From positions 62,001 through 126,000 of the forward strand of contig NZ_CAMQAZ010000002.1 in the NCBI RefSeq assembly GCF_946998835.1: a stretch of DNA of 64,000 bases, given 5' to 3'. This DNA is from an uncultured Corynebacterium sp. (GTDB lineage: Bacteria > Actinomycetota > Actinomycetes > Mycobacteriales > Mycobacteriaceae). The notes under the pieces are model-generated. The model did not search any database, was not told where the DNA came from, and saw only the letters and a list, made by a program, of their open reading frames with translations. Below, in pieces: positions 44,214-55,004 of the stretch; the stretch's first letter is position 1; the number at the start of each line of letters is the position of its first letter. Made by a program: the position numbers and the translations under genes.

Positions 44214-46364
44214 ATGGGCAACGACACCGGCAACAACACGGGTAACGATTCCTCCTTCCTCTCCACCGACCTTGTCCCCGATTGGCTGGACGATATCGAC
44301 GGTTCCCAGGCGCTGACGTGGGCGCGCGCGCAGTCGGAGGCCACCGTCGCAGGCGTCGATTCGCTTGCCGACGACACCCGCGACCGCACCAACCTGGAAC
44401 AACGCATCCTGGCTGCGCTCAACACCGATGCCCGAATCGCGTATCCGGTGCGGCGCGGTGAGTACCTCTATAACTTCTGGCGGGATGCCGAGCATCCGCG
44501 GGGTCTGTGGCGGCGCACCTCCTTGCAGAGCTATCTAGCTGGCCAGGAAGATCCGCAGGCAACCGAATGGGAGGCGCTCATCGACCTCGATGCGCTGGCG
44601 GCAGCCGAGGGGGAAAACTGGGTCTGGAAGGGCACGGTGTGCCGTTATCCGGAGTATGACCGCGCGTTGATTATGCTCTCCCGCGGCGGCGCCGATGCCA
44701 CCGTAGTGCGGGAGTTCGACCTCGTTACCTGCTCTTTTGTGGAGGAGGAGCCGTTCTACCTCCCGGAGGCGAAGTCCGATGTCTGTTGGGTGGGCCGCGA
44801 TGAAATTCTCGTTGGCAGTGACTTTGGTCCGGGCTCGCTGACGGATTCGGGCTACCCGCGGCAGGTGCGTAGGTGGCGGCGCGGCACGCCGTCGTCAAGC
44901 GCGGACGTGATTTTCTCGGGCCACAGCGATGATGTGGCGGTGGGCGGTTGGTTCGATGCGACGGAAGGCTTTGAGCGGCTGTTTGTCGAGCGTGCGCATG
45001 ATTTTTATAATTCGCAGCGGTTTGTGGCGGCGGAGCGTCCGGGCAAGTTGGCGGTGCAGCAGAACGGGGACTTTTCGCTGCAGATTCTGGAGGTGCCGCA
45101 GGACTGCCGGACGAGTGTCCATAGACAGTGGCTGGTGCTGATGCCGCGCACGGAGTTCAATGGCATTCCGGCTGGTGGCGTTGCCATTGTGGAGCTGGAT
45201 AAGTGGCTGGCGGGCTCGCGTGAGGTGGAGGTGGTTTTCACCCCTGATGCGCACACGTCGTTCCAGCAGCTGGTGTGGACGAAGAACTTCCTGGTGTTGA
45301 CGCTGTTGGAGGATGTCGCGACGAAGTTGGTCGTGCTGCGGGAGGGCTCGTGGGAGCCGGTGGAAACCTTCAGCGAGTTACCGGCGCAGGCCACTGTGAG
45401 CGTGATTGATACGGCCTCGGAGCGCGATGATGAGATCTGGTTGGTGTCGACCGCGACGACACAACCGGCCACGCTCTGGTACGGGCAGGTCGGCGGCCAA
45501 CTCACGGAAGTGCGGCGTGCTCCGGCGCTCTTCGACAGTGAGGGCATGGAGACGCGACAGCACTGGGCGACGTCGGCCGATGGCACGCGGATTCCGTATC
45601 GCATCACCGGCCACTTCGGCTCGGGAGCTGACGCAGGTGCAGGCGCTGACGCAAGTGCCCCAACCCCAGCCCCCACCCTCGTGCATGCCTATGGCGGTTT
45701 CGAGGTTTCGCTGGTCCCGCAGTACTCAGCGATCCGTGGCCTGACCTGGCTCGAGCGCGGCGGCTACTTCGTGGAGGCCAACCTGCGCGGTGGCGGTGAA
45801 TTTGGTCCGACCTGGCACTCCTCAGTGGTCAAGACTGAGCGGATGAGGGTCTATGAGGATCATCAGGCCGTGCTGCGCGATTTGGTCACGCGCGGCTACT
45901 GCACCCGGAAACAGTTGGGTGTGCGCGGCGGCTCCAACGGTGGGCTGTTGACCGCTGTGTGTCTGACTTCCTACCCGGAGTTGGTGGGCGCAGTGGTGTC
46001 CCAGGTGCCGCTGGCGGACATGATGCGCTACCACAGGCTGTCCGCGGGAGCCTCGTGGATGGCCGAGTATGGAAACCCGGATGACCCCACCGAACGGGCT
46101 GCGATTGCGCAGTATTCGCCGGTCCAGCGCGTCGTCAAGCGAGAGCAGCGTGCCTACCCACCAGCGTTGATTACGACGTCTACCAGGGACGACCGCGTCC
46201 ACCCAGCACATGCGCGGAGTCTGGCGTGGCTGCTGGCAGAAGCGGGTCAACCGGTGGATCATTACGAAAACACCGAGGGAGGGCACGCCGGTGCGGCGGA
46301 TAATTCGCAGGTCGCGTTTGTCGAGGCGCTCATATCTACGTGGCTGTGGAACAAGCTCAAGTAA
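44214..46364 (+). CDS. Prolyl oligopeptidase family serine peptidase (S9A)
   Basis: The ATG at 44214 gives 716 residues; a GTG at 44205 is also possible. The N-terminal about 430 residues are the beta-propeller. The C-terminal alpha/beta hydrolase has the nucleophile Ser in GVRGGSNGGLLTA, Asp in TSTRDDRVHPAHA and His in TEGGHAGAA. An Ala/Gly/Pro-rich insert (GADAGAGADASAPTPAPT) precedes the hydrolase start. There is no signal peptide, so it is probably cytosolic and cleaves after proline in short peptides. It lies 10 bp upstream of an M1 aminopeptidase. Confidence 0.92.
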   Translation: MGNDTGNNTGNDSSFLSTDLVPDWLDDIDGSQALTWARAQSEATVAGVDSLADDTRDRTNLEQRILAALNTDARIAYPVRRGEYLYNFWRDAEHPRGLWRRTSLQSYLAGQEDPQATEWEALIDLDALAAAEGENWVWKGTVCRYPEYDRALIMLSRGGADATVVREFDLVTCSFVEEEPFYLPEAKSDVCWVGRDEILVGSDFGPGSLTDSGYPRQVRRWRRGTPSSSADVIFSGHSDDVAVGGWFDATEGFERLFVERAHDFYNSQRFVAAERPGKLAVQQNGDFSLQILEVPQDCRTSVHRQWLVLMPRTEFNGIPAGGVAIVELDKWLAGSREVEVVFTPDAHTSFQQLVWTKNFLVLTLLEDVATKLVVLREGSWEPVETFSELPAQATVSVIDTASERDDEIWLVSTATTQPATLWYGQVGGQLTEVRRAPALFDSEGMETRQHWATSADGTRIPYRITGHFGSGADAGAGADASAPTPAPTLVHAYGGFEVSLVPQYSAIRGLTWLERGGYFVEANLRGGGEFGPTWHSSVVKTERMRVYEDHQAVLRDLVTRGYCTRKQLGVRGGSNGGLLTAVCLTSYPELVGAVVSQVPLADMMRYHRLSAGASWMAEYGNPDDPTERAAIAQYSPVQRVVKREQRAYPPALITTSTRDDRVHPAHARSLAWLLAEAGQPVDHYENTEGGHAGAADNSQVAFVEALISTWLWNKLK

Positions 46365-46374
46365 GGTAACAGCC

Positions 46375-47835
46375 GTGAGTAGCGCTGATTTCACTAATCC
46401 ATATACCGGTATTGCGTTCAACCTGGGTTTCCGGGTGAACAAGTACGAACTGGACCTCGATTATCGGGTCGGGCCGAATCGTCTGAAGGCGACGGCAACT
46501 CTGCACATCGAGATCAATGCTTGGACTTCGCACCTCACGCTCGACTTTGCGGATGCGCTGGGGGTCGATTCGGTGGATGCAATCTACGATTCGCAGGCAC
46601 ACTCTATCGATGTGAAGCGCTGGCGTCACTCGGGCCGCAAATTGCGTGTCACCTTCGACCGCGAGCTGGCTCCCGACGAGACGCTGCGGCTGATTGTCAC
46701 CTACTCGGGCACGCCACGTCCGGTGCGCTCGAAGTGGGGCGAGATTGGCTGGGAGGAGCTGGAAAACGGCGCACTCGTGGCATCGCAGCCGGTCGGCGCG
46801 GCATCGTGGTACCCCTGCGATGACGATCCTGAGGTCAAGGCGTTCTACGAGTTCACGATGGTCACCGACGCTCCCTACGAGGTCGTCGCACCAGGGCTTG
46901 CCGACGCTCCGGTGAACGTGGGCGGATCGCGCCGCCGCTGGCGGTTTGTCACCGAGGAGCCCATGGCCTCCTACCTGGCCACCATCAATGTCGGCCAGTT
47001 TAAGAAGGTCGAGCTGCCGTGCCAGACCTCGACCGTGGTGGCGTGGGTGCCCTCTGAACTTGTAGCCAATGCTCGCCATGACTTCCGCGATCAGGGGCGC
47101 ATGCTCGATGAATTCGCCAAGCTCTTTGGCCCCTACCCCTTCCGCGCATACCAGGTGGTCATTTGTGAAGATGACCTGGAGATCCCCATTGAGGCACAGG
47201 GCCTGTCCATCTTCGGCGCCAACCACGCCGACGGCAAGGACACGTGGAACCGCCTGATTGCCCACGAGTTGTCTCACCAGTGGTTTGGCAACAGCGTTGG
47301 CATTTCGCAGTGGCGCGATATTTGGCTCAACGAGGGTTTTGCCTGCTACTCCGAGTGGGTGTGGTCCGAGGTCAGCGGCGGTGCCAGTGCGGATGTGCAC
47401 GCCCGCAAGCACTACCTGGATTTGCTTGAAGAAGATCAGGACATCGTTATCGCCAACCCGGGGCCAAAGCTGATGTTCGACGACCGCCTGTACAAGCGCG
47501 GCGCGCTGACTGTGCATGCTCTGCGTCTGCTGCTCGGCGACGAGGTGTTCTTCGACTTGGTTTGTAAGTGGACCACTACTAACCGCCACAGTGTGGTCGA
47601 TGCGGTGGACTTCCGGGCACTGGCCAATCGCGTGTGCCGTGAGCGTGGCATCACCACCTCGCACCTGGATGTCATCTTTGACTCCTGGCTGTCACGCAGC
47701 CCTTTGCCGGACTTCCCAACTGACCCGACGCGCTCCCCTGCTGACCAGGGCATCGACGATGACGGTACCCCAATCGTGGACGAGGAGCTGGCTGCTCAGT
47801 TCGACAAGCTCGGCTACTCGAAGGCCAAGGACTAG
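46375..47835 (+). CDS. M1 family metallopeptidase (aminopeptidase N type)
   Basis: A GTG at 46375, with AAGGTAAC just upstream, gives 486 residues. The zinc site HELSH with the distal Glu is in IAHELSHQWFGN and WLNEGFACYSEW, and the catalytic tyrosine is probably in KRGALTVHALR's neighbourhood. The short length indicates lack of the C-terminal ERAP domain. It is predicted to trim N-terminal residues from peptides in the cytosol. Its position after the S9 peptidase suggests a peptide-utilisation pair. The stop codon sits in an ACTAGAG tandem repeat (47831-47846). Confidence 0.92.
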   Translation: MSSADFTNPYTGIAFNLGFRVNKYELDLDYRVGPNRLKATATLHIEINAWTSHLTLDFADALGVDSVDAIYDSQAHSIDVKRWRHSGRKLRVTFDRELAPDETLRLIVTYSGTPRPVRSKWGEIGWEELENGALVASQPVGAASWYPCDDDPEVKAFYEFTMVTDAPYEVVAPGLADAPVNVGGSRRRWRFVTEEPMASYLATINVGQFKKVELPCQTSTVVAWVPSELVANARHDFRDQGRMLDEFAKLFGPYPFRAYQVVICEDDLEIPIEAQGLSIFGANHADGKDTWNRLIAHELSHQWFGNSVGISQWRDIWLNEGFACYSEWVWSEVSGGASADVHARKHYLDLLEEDQDIVIANPGPKLMFDDRLYKRGALTVHALRLLLGDEVFFDLVCKWTTTNRHSVVDAVDFRALANRVCRERGITTSHLDVIFDSWLSRSPLPDFPTDPTRSPADQGIDDDGTPIVDEELAAQFDKLGYSKAKD

Positions 47836-47846
47836 AGAACTAGAGG
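47831..47846. repeat. 8-nt tandem duplication at the M1 peptidase stop codon
   Basis: ACTAGAGA is followed by ACTAGAGG. The first copy contains the TAG stop; the second TAG is out of frame. Confidence 0.55.
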
Positions 47847-47853
47847 CACGTCA

Positions 47854-49209
47854 ATGTCCGGTTTCAAATGGCTGTCGCTGGCCACGATTGTCGCCGCGAT
47901 AGGCAGCTTTGCGGTGCTGATTATCTCGGCCCGCGCGCTCCCCAATGCCGTCAACCTGCAGTTCGTGGCGTACTGGGGGCTTTTCTTCGCACTCACCGGT
48001 GTCCTCGGCGGGCTGATGCAGGAGACCACTCGCGCAATCGGTGCCGCAGATGCAGAGAATCGGACGCGGGAGCACAGCAGTGAGCAGGAGCAGACAGCTG
48101 CCAAAAACGCTCGGACTCTCGGAGCCCGCCCCATCACAGTTTCACTGGGCATGGCCGTGATTACCTTCATCACCATGGCTGCGACGGGCCCGCTGTGGGC
48201 GCCGCTGGTCGTGCAGGATGACACCGGGCTGGCAGTTCTTCTCATGGCTTTTGGTCTGGCTCTGTACTCGATGCAGGCCACCACATCGGGTCTACTCAGC
48301 GGTCGCCAACTGTGGGGTCCCTACGCCGCGCTAATCATGATTGACATTCTTGTGCGCGTGGCACTGGCGCTTGTGGCCTGGTACTTCGGCTGGGGACTTC
48401 TGGCCTGGCTGATTATTACCGTTTTCGGCACGGTCAGTTGGCTGATTCTCGCAATATTTTCGCCGGCAACTCGCTCGGTCATGTTCGCGCGTGCCGACGT
48501 CCCGGTGCGCCGCTTCGTCGCTCTCATGGTCACGGCCATGGGCGCATCCGGCGCATCCGCGGTGCTGGTCACGGGCTTTCCGACAATCGTCAAGATTGCC
48601 GGCGAAGCCGTGACCACCGGCTCCGGGATAGCTGAATCGCTCACTCCACCACATGCCAACAACTTCACCGCAGCGGTGACCATCGCGGGTATCGCCTACG
48701 CTGTGACGCTAACCCGTGCCCCGCTGCTCATGCCGCTGGAGAAGTTCCAAAACGCCATCATTGTGAGTTTTGTCCGGCACCGCTCCGAAGGCGTGCTGGC
48801 AGCGCTGGCCAAACCATTGGCAGCGCTGGCGGCTTTCGGCACTGTCGGGGCTGGCCTGGCATGGCTCATCGGCCCGTGGATTATGACTCTCATTCTGGAT
48901 GAGAGCTACCGTGTCTCTGGCCCGGTGCTCGCAGCGCTGACGCTCGGTGCGACTTTGACCGCCATGTTGATGATCACCGGCTCGGTCACCCTGGCTGTGG
49001 AAAAACACAACATGTACCTGGCCGGTTGGCTGGCTGCGACCACAACCGCTGTTTTCATTTTGTTCCTCCCCGGCCACTTGTCGGTGCGCACGGTCGCGGC
49101 TATCGCCGTAGGCTCTGCGGTAGGTGTTGTCATTCACCTGCTTGCGCTGCGCACGCTCCCGCCGCGTGCTGCCAAGGAGGCGGTATCGGAGGCATTTGCG
49201 GTGGAATAG
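47854..49209 (+). CDS. Polysaccharide flippase-like membrane protein (MOP superfamily)
   Basis: A 451-residue protein with about 11-12 membrane helices spread along its whole length, starting KWLSLATIVAAIGSFAVLIIS. The pattern of helices and the wide 70-100 hydrophilic loop resemble Wzx/MATE-type lipid-linked glycan exporters. No catalytic motif is expected. The two glycosyltransferases downstream support export of an envelope glycan. The substrate is unknown. Confidence 0.72.
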   Translation: MSGFKWLSLATIVAAIGSFAVLIISARALPNAVNLQFVAYWGLFFALTGVLGGLMQETTRAIGAADAENRTREHSSEQEQTAAKNARTLGARPITVSLGMAVITFITMAATGPLWAPLVVQDDTGLAVLLMAFGLALYSMQATTSGLLSGRQLWGPYAALIMIDILVRVALALVAWYFGWGLLAWLIITVFGTVSWLILAIFSPATRSVMFARADVPVRRFVALMVTAMGASGASAVLVTGFPTIVKIAGEAVTTGSGIAESLTPPHANNFTAAVTIAGIAYAVTLTRAPLLMPLEKFQNAIIVSFVRHRSEGVLAALAKPLAALAAFGTVGAGLAWLIGPWIMTLILDESYRVSGPVLAALTLGATLTAMLMITGSVTLAVEKHNMYLAGWLAATTTAVFILFLPGHLSVRTVAAIAVGSAVGVVIHLLALRTLPPRAAKEAVSEAFAVE

Positions 49210-49312
49210 TTCCTCCCCCGCGCTCCGTTATCGTCACCTCGCTATCGTCCTTATTTCCTAGCGTCCCCTTTGTTCCCTACCGTCCCTGTAACTCCCGAGA
49301 CTCGAGACTCAC

Positions 49313-50134
49313 ATGTCCACCATTACTAATCTCACGGTTCTTATGTCCGTCTATCACCGTGCTGTCCCCGACCAGCTCGATGCTGCACTGCAGTCGCTGT
49401 GGAATCAGACACGACCGGCGGCGCACGTTATTTTGGTCATCGATGGCCCAATTGGGCAGGACCTCGACCGAGTCGTCGTCAAGCATGAACAGGAGCACCC
49501 GGAATTGACGGTGCTGCGGTGTGCGGAAAATGGCGGCTTGGGAGTGGCTTTACAAGCAGGGCTTCAACTGGTGAAAACACCGTGGTTGGCGCGGCTGGAT
49601 GCGGATGATATTGCGCGTGCGGATCGCTTTGAAAAGCAGTGGACCGCGCTAACCGCTGATTTGGAGTTGGATGTGCTGGGCAGTGCGATGGCGGAGTTCG
49701 AAGGCACGCCGGACAACGTAGTGCGCGTGCGGACTCTACCGAAGACACACGCCGAAATTGCACGCTATATCAAAATCAATTCGCCTGTGAACCACCCATC
49801 CGTGATACTGCGGACGGCGAAGGTGCGGGAGGTCGGTGGATACCGCGATATCCGTCTGATGGAGGACTACGACCTCTGGGCGCGCCTTATGGCTGCGGGC
49901 GCGAAGTTTGAAAACCTGCCCGAGCCGCTGGTGTACTTCCGTGCTGACGACATGTTCGAGCGGCGTACCTCGCGCGGCATCATCGACAGCGAACGTAAGC
50001 TCCAAGATACGCTCGTGGAAGAAGGACTGATCTCTCGGCCGCGGGCAGCGTTTAACTTGGCAGCACGGACACTTTTCCGGCTTTTGCCAACCAAGCTCAT
50101 GTCCCGCGCATATCGACGATTGTTTGTGCGGTAG
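49313..50134 (+). CDS. GT2 family glycosyltransferase
   Basis: A 273-residue protein. The GT-A nucleotide-sugar domain begins LTVLMSVYHRAVPDQLDAAL, with VILVIDGP, the acidic metal motif in WLARLDADDIARADRF and acceptor-side EDYDLWARLMAAG. No membrane helix is present. The C-terminus is basic (MSRAYRRLFVR), suiting the inner face of the membrane. The upstream gap (49210-49312) carries degenerate TATCGTCC repeats. Confidence 0.88.
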   Translation: MSTITNLTVLMSVYHRAVPDQLDAALQSLWNQTRPAAHVILVIDGPIGQDLDRVVVKHEQEHPELTVLRCAENGGLGVALQAGLQLVKTPWLARLDADDIARADRFEKQWTALTADLELDVLGSAMAEFEGTPDNVVRVRTLPKTHAEIARYIKINSPVNHPSVILRTAKVREVGGYRDIRLMEDYDLWARLMAAGAKFENLPEPLVYFRADDMFERRTSRGIIDSERKLQDTLVEEGLISRPRAAFNLAARTLFRLLPTKLMSRAYRRLFVR

Positions 50135-50145
50135 GCTTCGGAGCG

Positions 50146-50850
50146 ATGACTGACAACATGGATTTTTCGGACACCTGGCTGATTGTGCCGTGCTACAACG
50201 AGGGCCAGGTCATTCGTGAGGTCCTCGAGCACGCTCGCGAAACCTTCCCCAACATTGTCGCGGTCAACGACGGCTCTTCGGATAACTCCAGCCTGGAAAT
50301 CCACTTGGCCGGAGCACACTTGGTCAACCACCCCGTCAACTTGGGCCAAGGCGCCGCTATCCAGACCGGCGTGGAGTACGCCCGCGCGCAGGCTGGCTCG
50401 AAGTACTTTGTCACCTTCGATGCCGATGGGCAGCACCAGGTCAAGGATGTTGTCGCGATGGTGCAGCGGCTGCGCACCGAGCCGATTGACATCATTGTGG
50501 GTACCCGTTTTGGCCGCCCTCGCGTAGAGGATGACCAGGTGCCGCTAATCAAGCGAATTGTTCTAAAGACCGTGGTCATGCTGTCACCACGTACACGCCG
50601 ACTCGGGCTTACCGACGCCCACAACGGCCTGCGCGCCTTCAACCGCACAGTGGCAGAGCAACTGAACCTGCGCATGAACGGCATGAGCCATGCCTCCGAG
50701 TTTGTCGAGCTCATGGACGATAAAAAATGGCGCGTCGCTGAACAGCCGGTCGATATTCTCTACACGGAATACTCAATGTCCAAGGGACAATCCTTGTTCA
50801 ACGGTGTCAATATCCTTGCCGACTCCCTGATTTCGAAGAGGCTGCCATGA
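50146..50850 (+). CDS. GT2 family polyprenyl-phosphate glycosyltransferase-like protein
   Basis: A 234-residue protein of the dolichol-phosphate mannose synthase/DPM1 type: WLIVPCYNEGQVIREVLEHA, VAVNDGSSDNSS, NLGQGAAIQTGVEYA, and the metal-binding FDADGQHQ. It lacks the C-terminal membrane helices of some relatives. The DUF2304 membrane partner overlaps its stop by 4 bp (ATGA). It probably loads a sugar onto polyprenyl phosphate. Confidence 0.88.
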   Translation: MTDNMDFSDTWLIVPCYNEGQVIREVLEHARETFPNIVAVNDGSSDNSSLEIHLAGAHLVNHPVNLGQGAAIQTGVEYARAQAGSKYFVTFDADGQHQVKDVVAMVQRLRTEPIDIIVGTRFGRPRVEDDQVPLIKRIVLKTVVMLSPRTRRLGLTDAHNGLRAFNRTVAEQLNLRMNGMSHASEFVELMDDKKWRVAEQPVDILYTEYSMSKGQSLFNGVNILADSLISKRLP

Positions 50851-51245
50851 CCGCATCCATCGTTCAAATTATTCTGCTGCTGGCGATGGTGGGCCTGGTG
50901 GGTTACTTCCTCGCAAACCGTCGTAAAGCGCGCGCCAAGGCGGGCGTGAAGCTGGGATTCGTCGTCTTCGTCATCGCATGCCTGTGGGCAATCGTGCGTC
51001 CCGACGATCTGACGGTGGTGGCCAACTGGATCGGTGTGAACCGCGGCACCGACTTGCTGCTCTACGCGCTGGTATTGGCGTTCGTGTTTACCACCGTGTC
51101 GTCCTACATCCGCTTCCGCGAACTGGAGCTGCGCTACGCGCGACTCGCGCGTGCGGTGGCGCTGAAGACCGCAGTGCGTCCAGAGGAAGAAATTGTAATT
51201 CCGGGCAGCCGGAAAAACAGCGGGAAGAACAACGGGGCCAACTAA
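50847..51245 (+). CDS. DUF2304 small membrane protein
   Basis: A 132-residue protein with three helices: about 4-22 (IVQIILLLAMVGLVGYFLA), 33-50 (VKLGFVVFVIACLWAIV) and 66-87 (DLLLYALVLAFVFTTVSSYI). DUF2304 proteins are regularly encoded next to DPM1-like GT2 enzymes, and the ATGA overlap shows translational coupling here. A role as membrane anchor of the transferase is inferred. It contains a CTTTACGACG word at codons for Arg-Arg-Lys. Confidence 0.85.
   Translation: MTASIVQIILLLAMVGLVGYFLANRRKARAKAGVKLGFVVFVIACLWAIVRPDDLTVVANWIGVNRGTDLLLYALVLAFVFTTVSSYIRFRELELRYARLARAVALKTAVRPEEEIVIPGSRKNSGKNNGAN
50919..50928 (-). repeat. CTTTACGACG repeat word, copy inside the DUF2304 gene
   Basis: On the minus strand the context is GCGCGCTTTACGACGGTTTG. 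It is one of the nine copies. Confidence 0.45.
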
Positions 51246-51294
51246 GCGGAACGCTATGCGCATGTGAGTTTGGAACTGTGGTTCCATAGAAGCC

Positions 51295-52266
51295 ATGAGC
51301 GAAGAAAAGAAGGACAACACCGCCGCTGACAACAGTGGCGATCCGCAGCAGCCCTCCGCAGCCGAAGCACAGCAAGATTCACAGCAGATGCCGACTGAAC
51401 AGGACTTGGAGACGTGGTCTACCGGTAGCGATGTGAAGACCAAGTCGTGGTATTCGATTCCAAATGCAGCGTGGGCGTTGGCCGTCGTCGCGCTGATTGT
51501 GGTTGGTGCAGCGGGCTTCTTCGCTGGTTCACGCTCGGCTAGCTTCAACGGTGTAAATACGGTCAACATGGCAGGCGTTGCGCCAGGTAAAGGCGAGATA
51601 GCACCTGTGCCAGGACCGGACGGCTCTTTTGACGCCAGTATCTACGGCCCAAAGGCCGGAGCACAGCTGAAGTCCCCGGAGGATATGGACAATGTCCACC
51701 GCCGCAATGAAAATGATCCCTTTGCGCTCGGTGCGGTTGATGCTCCGGTCGTAATCTCGATCTACTCGGACTACGAATGCCCGTTCTGCGCGAAGTTCGC
51801 GAACGAGACCGAACCGACGCTTGTGGAAAAGTACGTCAACGAGGGCCTGGTCCGCCTGGAGTGGAACGATATGGCCATCAATGGCGATGAGGCTATCAAG
51901 GACGCGGAGGCTGGACGTGCCGCAGCAGCTCAAGGCAAGTTCTGGGAGTTCTCACGCGCGCTGTTTAAGAAGGCCGGGGAAAAGGGGCAAGGCCACCCGG
52001 AGTTCACTAAAGACGAACTAATCGCCGCTGCTCGTGAGGCCGGTGTGTCGGATATGAAGCGCTTTGAAAAGGAACTCGAGGAAGGCAAGTGGACCAAGGC
52101 GGTCGAAGATGCCACCCAGTTCGGTTCCATGCTGGGCATTTCCGGCACTCCGGGCTTCCTCGTTGGCACTCAGTTCGTCTCGGGCGCACAGCCTCTCGAC
52201 GTGTTCGAGGACAACATCGAGCTGGCTCTCATCCACGCCAAGCGCATGGAAGAAGCCGGCAAGTAA
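51295..52266 (+). CDS. DsbA-family thiol-disulfide oxidoreductase, membrane-anchored
   Basis: A 323-residue protein. An acidic, Gln-rich cytosolic head (1-55) is followed by one membrane helix at about 62-82 (AWALAVVALIVVGAAGFFAG). The extracytoplasmic thioredoxin domain has the active site YECPFCAKF, the helical insert and the cis-Pro loop ISGTPGFLVG. It likely forms disulfides in secreted proteins. The nearby Cys-paired secreted proteins are plausible clients, but this is inference. Confidence 0.9.
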   Translation: MSEEKKDNTAADNSGDPQQPSAAEAQQDSQQMPTEQDLETWSTGSDVKTKSWYSIPNAAWALAVVALIVVGAAGFFAGSRSASFNGVNTVNMAGVAPGKGEIAPVPGPDGSFDASIYGPKAGAQLKSPEDMDNVHRRNENDPFALGAVDAPVVISIYSDYECPFCAKFANETEPTLVEKYVNEGLVRLEWNDMAINGDEAIKDAEAGRAAAAQGKFWEFSRALFKKAGEKGQGHPEFTKDELIAAAREAGVSDMKRFEKELEEGKWTKAVEDATQFGSMLGISGTPGFLVGTQFVSGAQPLDVFEDNIELALIHAKRMEEAGK

Positions 52267-52272
52267 GCTGCG

Positions 52273-53310
<1,038 letters not shown>

Positions 53311-53367
53311 TTATATTGTGCGCGTCCGCCCCAACACAATGGGGCTTGTAACCGGAATTATGTGGAG

Positions 53368-54657
53368 CTATTCGCCCCGCTGTGGCAGGTTGACCGTGGA
53401 ATTGAAGAAAATAACCAAGCCCATCAGGATGGCAATCACCATACCGCCGCCCAGCATGACCGGATAGGTCATCCAGGAAATGGAATCGGACAGCTTCGTC
53501 AGAATTGCCGGGAATGCGAAGCCAATGTAGGTCAAGCAGTAGAAGATACCTGTCAATCCCGCCATATCGCGTGGGCCAGCGATGCGCTGCACCTCATTGA
53601 GCCCAGTGAACATGGACAGGCCGTAACCAGTACCCAGTACCAGCGCTGCGACGAATGCCGTTACTGCGGTGGGATTGGTGGACATCCACGCGGCCAGTCC
53701 CATGCCAATGACCACGATGCCAATCGCAATCAGCGAACCGCGCGCGTTGTAATCCGTCACAAAGCGTGGACCAATCTGCTGGATAGCGAAACCACACAGC
53801 AATGCGAACAGCGTGACCATTGCGGAGTAAAACACTGGCTGAGAGACGTGGTCTTGAAGCAGCGATGGGATGATTGCGTAGGCGACACCCGCCGCGCCGA
53901 AGACCCACGGTGCGCCCATTGCGGCGACGAGCAGGAAGCGACGGTTGGTCACCGACGGGGTGCGCAGGGACTCCCAAAGGGATTCCCGCGGGACATTACT
54001 GCCGACCAAGTGCGGCGACTGGCGAGTCTCCGGCACAGCCAACAGCCCGAAAATAGTCGGGATAGAGATCAGGATGTGGAGGATATAAGCCAGCTGCCCC
54101 GGCAGCGGCGCGAACTGCGCCAGCGTGCCAGCAATACCTGCACCCAGACCAAAGCCCAAGGTCAGCGCCATGGACTGACGCTTCGCACCCGAGGTGGACT
54201 TGGCTTTCGGGTCAAAGCGGGGGTCAGAAAGCTCCTTCACCCAGGATCCGCCCACGGCCATGACAATGCCGACCGCCAATCCCGAGATAAAGCGACCGGT
54301 GAGGATGAGCGGGGCGGTGGTCTCGCCCAGCGCAATAAGGGTCGAGCCCAAAATGGACAGCACCGGTGCGGTGAGCATCACCGGCTTACGGCCAATGCGG
54401 TCCGAGATCGGGCCAGAAATCAGCAGTGCCGGTGCGATGCCGAGGGCGTAGACCAGCAACAGAAGATCGATGAATACCGGAGCCAGGTCAGCGTTCTCGC
54501 GGTACATCACCATCAGCGGAGTGAATTCATTGCCACCCCACGCGACGGCGAAGACTGCAATCGCGGAAAGGAACCACATCGGCACCCCGCCTTTAGCCTT
54601 GGCGTTGCCGTGAGGTACCTCGTTTTCATTGCCGTTAATTCCTGCGCGAGAAGACAT
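53368..54657 (-). CDS. MFS transporter
   Basis: A 429-residue protein with about 12 membrane helices. The MFS loop 2-3 motif is LISGPISDRIGRKPVML, and its relaxed mirror is present in the second half. A central loop (about 190-215) separates the halves. It belongs to the drug:H+ antiporter-like part of the superfamily; the substrate is unknown. A CTTTACGACG word lies 9 bp upstream of the start. Confidence 0.85.
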   Translation of the reverse strand: MSSRAGINGNENEVPHGNAKAKGGVPMWFLSAIAVFAVAWGGNEFTPLMVMYRENADLAPVFIDLLLLVYALGIAPALLISGPISDRIGRKPVMLTAPVLSILGSTLIALGETTAPLILTGRFISGLAVGIVMAVGGSWVKELSDPRFDPKAKSTSGAKRQSMALTLGFGLGAGIAGTLAQFAPLPGQLAYILHILISIPTIFGLLAVPETRQSPHLVGSNVPRESLWESLRTPSVTNRRFLLVAAMGAPWVFGAAGVAYAIIPSLLQDHVSQPVFYSAMVTLFALLCGFAIQQIGPRFVTDYNARGSLIAIGIVVIGMGLAAWMSTNPTAVTAFVAALVLGTGYGLSMFTGLNEVQRIAGPRDMAGLTGIFYCLTYIGFAFPAILTKLSDSISWMTYPVMLGGGMVIAILMGLVIFFNSTVNLPQRGE

Positions 54658-54665
54658 GCCGTTTA

Positions 54666-54675
54666 CTTTACGACG
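54666..54675 (+). repeat. CTTTACGACG repeat word, intergenic copy
   Basis: The context TACTTTACGACGGGCCCC has the GG extension but differs at the two preceding bases. It lies just upstream of the MFS start. Confidence 0.6.
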
Positions 54676-54943
54676 GGCCCCTGCGCCTTATGCCCAATAG
54701 AGGGAATTGGGCCACATAGCTAACCCAGAAGGTGTGTTGCACTCGGGCTGGAGCCTTATTCCCTTTCCCGTCTAAATGCCCCTTGAACATAGGGCACGCG
54801 CCCCCTTATTGGGGTAGGTATTTCGCACCTCAAACCCCCTGCCCCATTCGGGGGCAGTTCCCCATTCGAGACTACGCCGTTATTTTTCTGCAATCTAGCG
54901 CGTCCCGTCCATCACTTCAGTCACATGAGACACAGTAGGACTG

Positions 54944-55004
54944 ATTGACCAGTTATGGAATTAGCAAAATCGGGGGTGCACAAACTGCCATAAACACAGA
55001 TTTT
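54944..55004. repeat. Decayed copy (E) of the palindromic element
   Basis: ATTGACCAGTTATGGAA and, 25 nt on, TGCCATAAACACAGA align with the element arms with one deletion and several substitutions. Base pairing is mostly lost. It is the only copy in a divergent gap. Confidence 0.4.

Noticed and set aside
42767..44245. A 492-residue open frame opposite lpd
   Set aside because: It is an antisense shadow of lpd.
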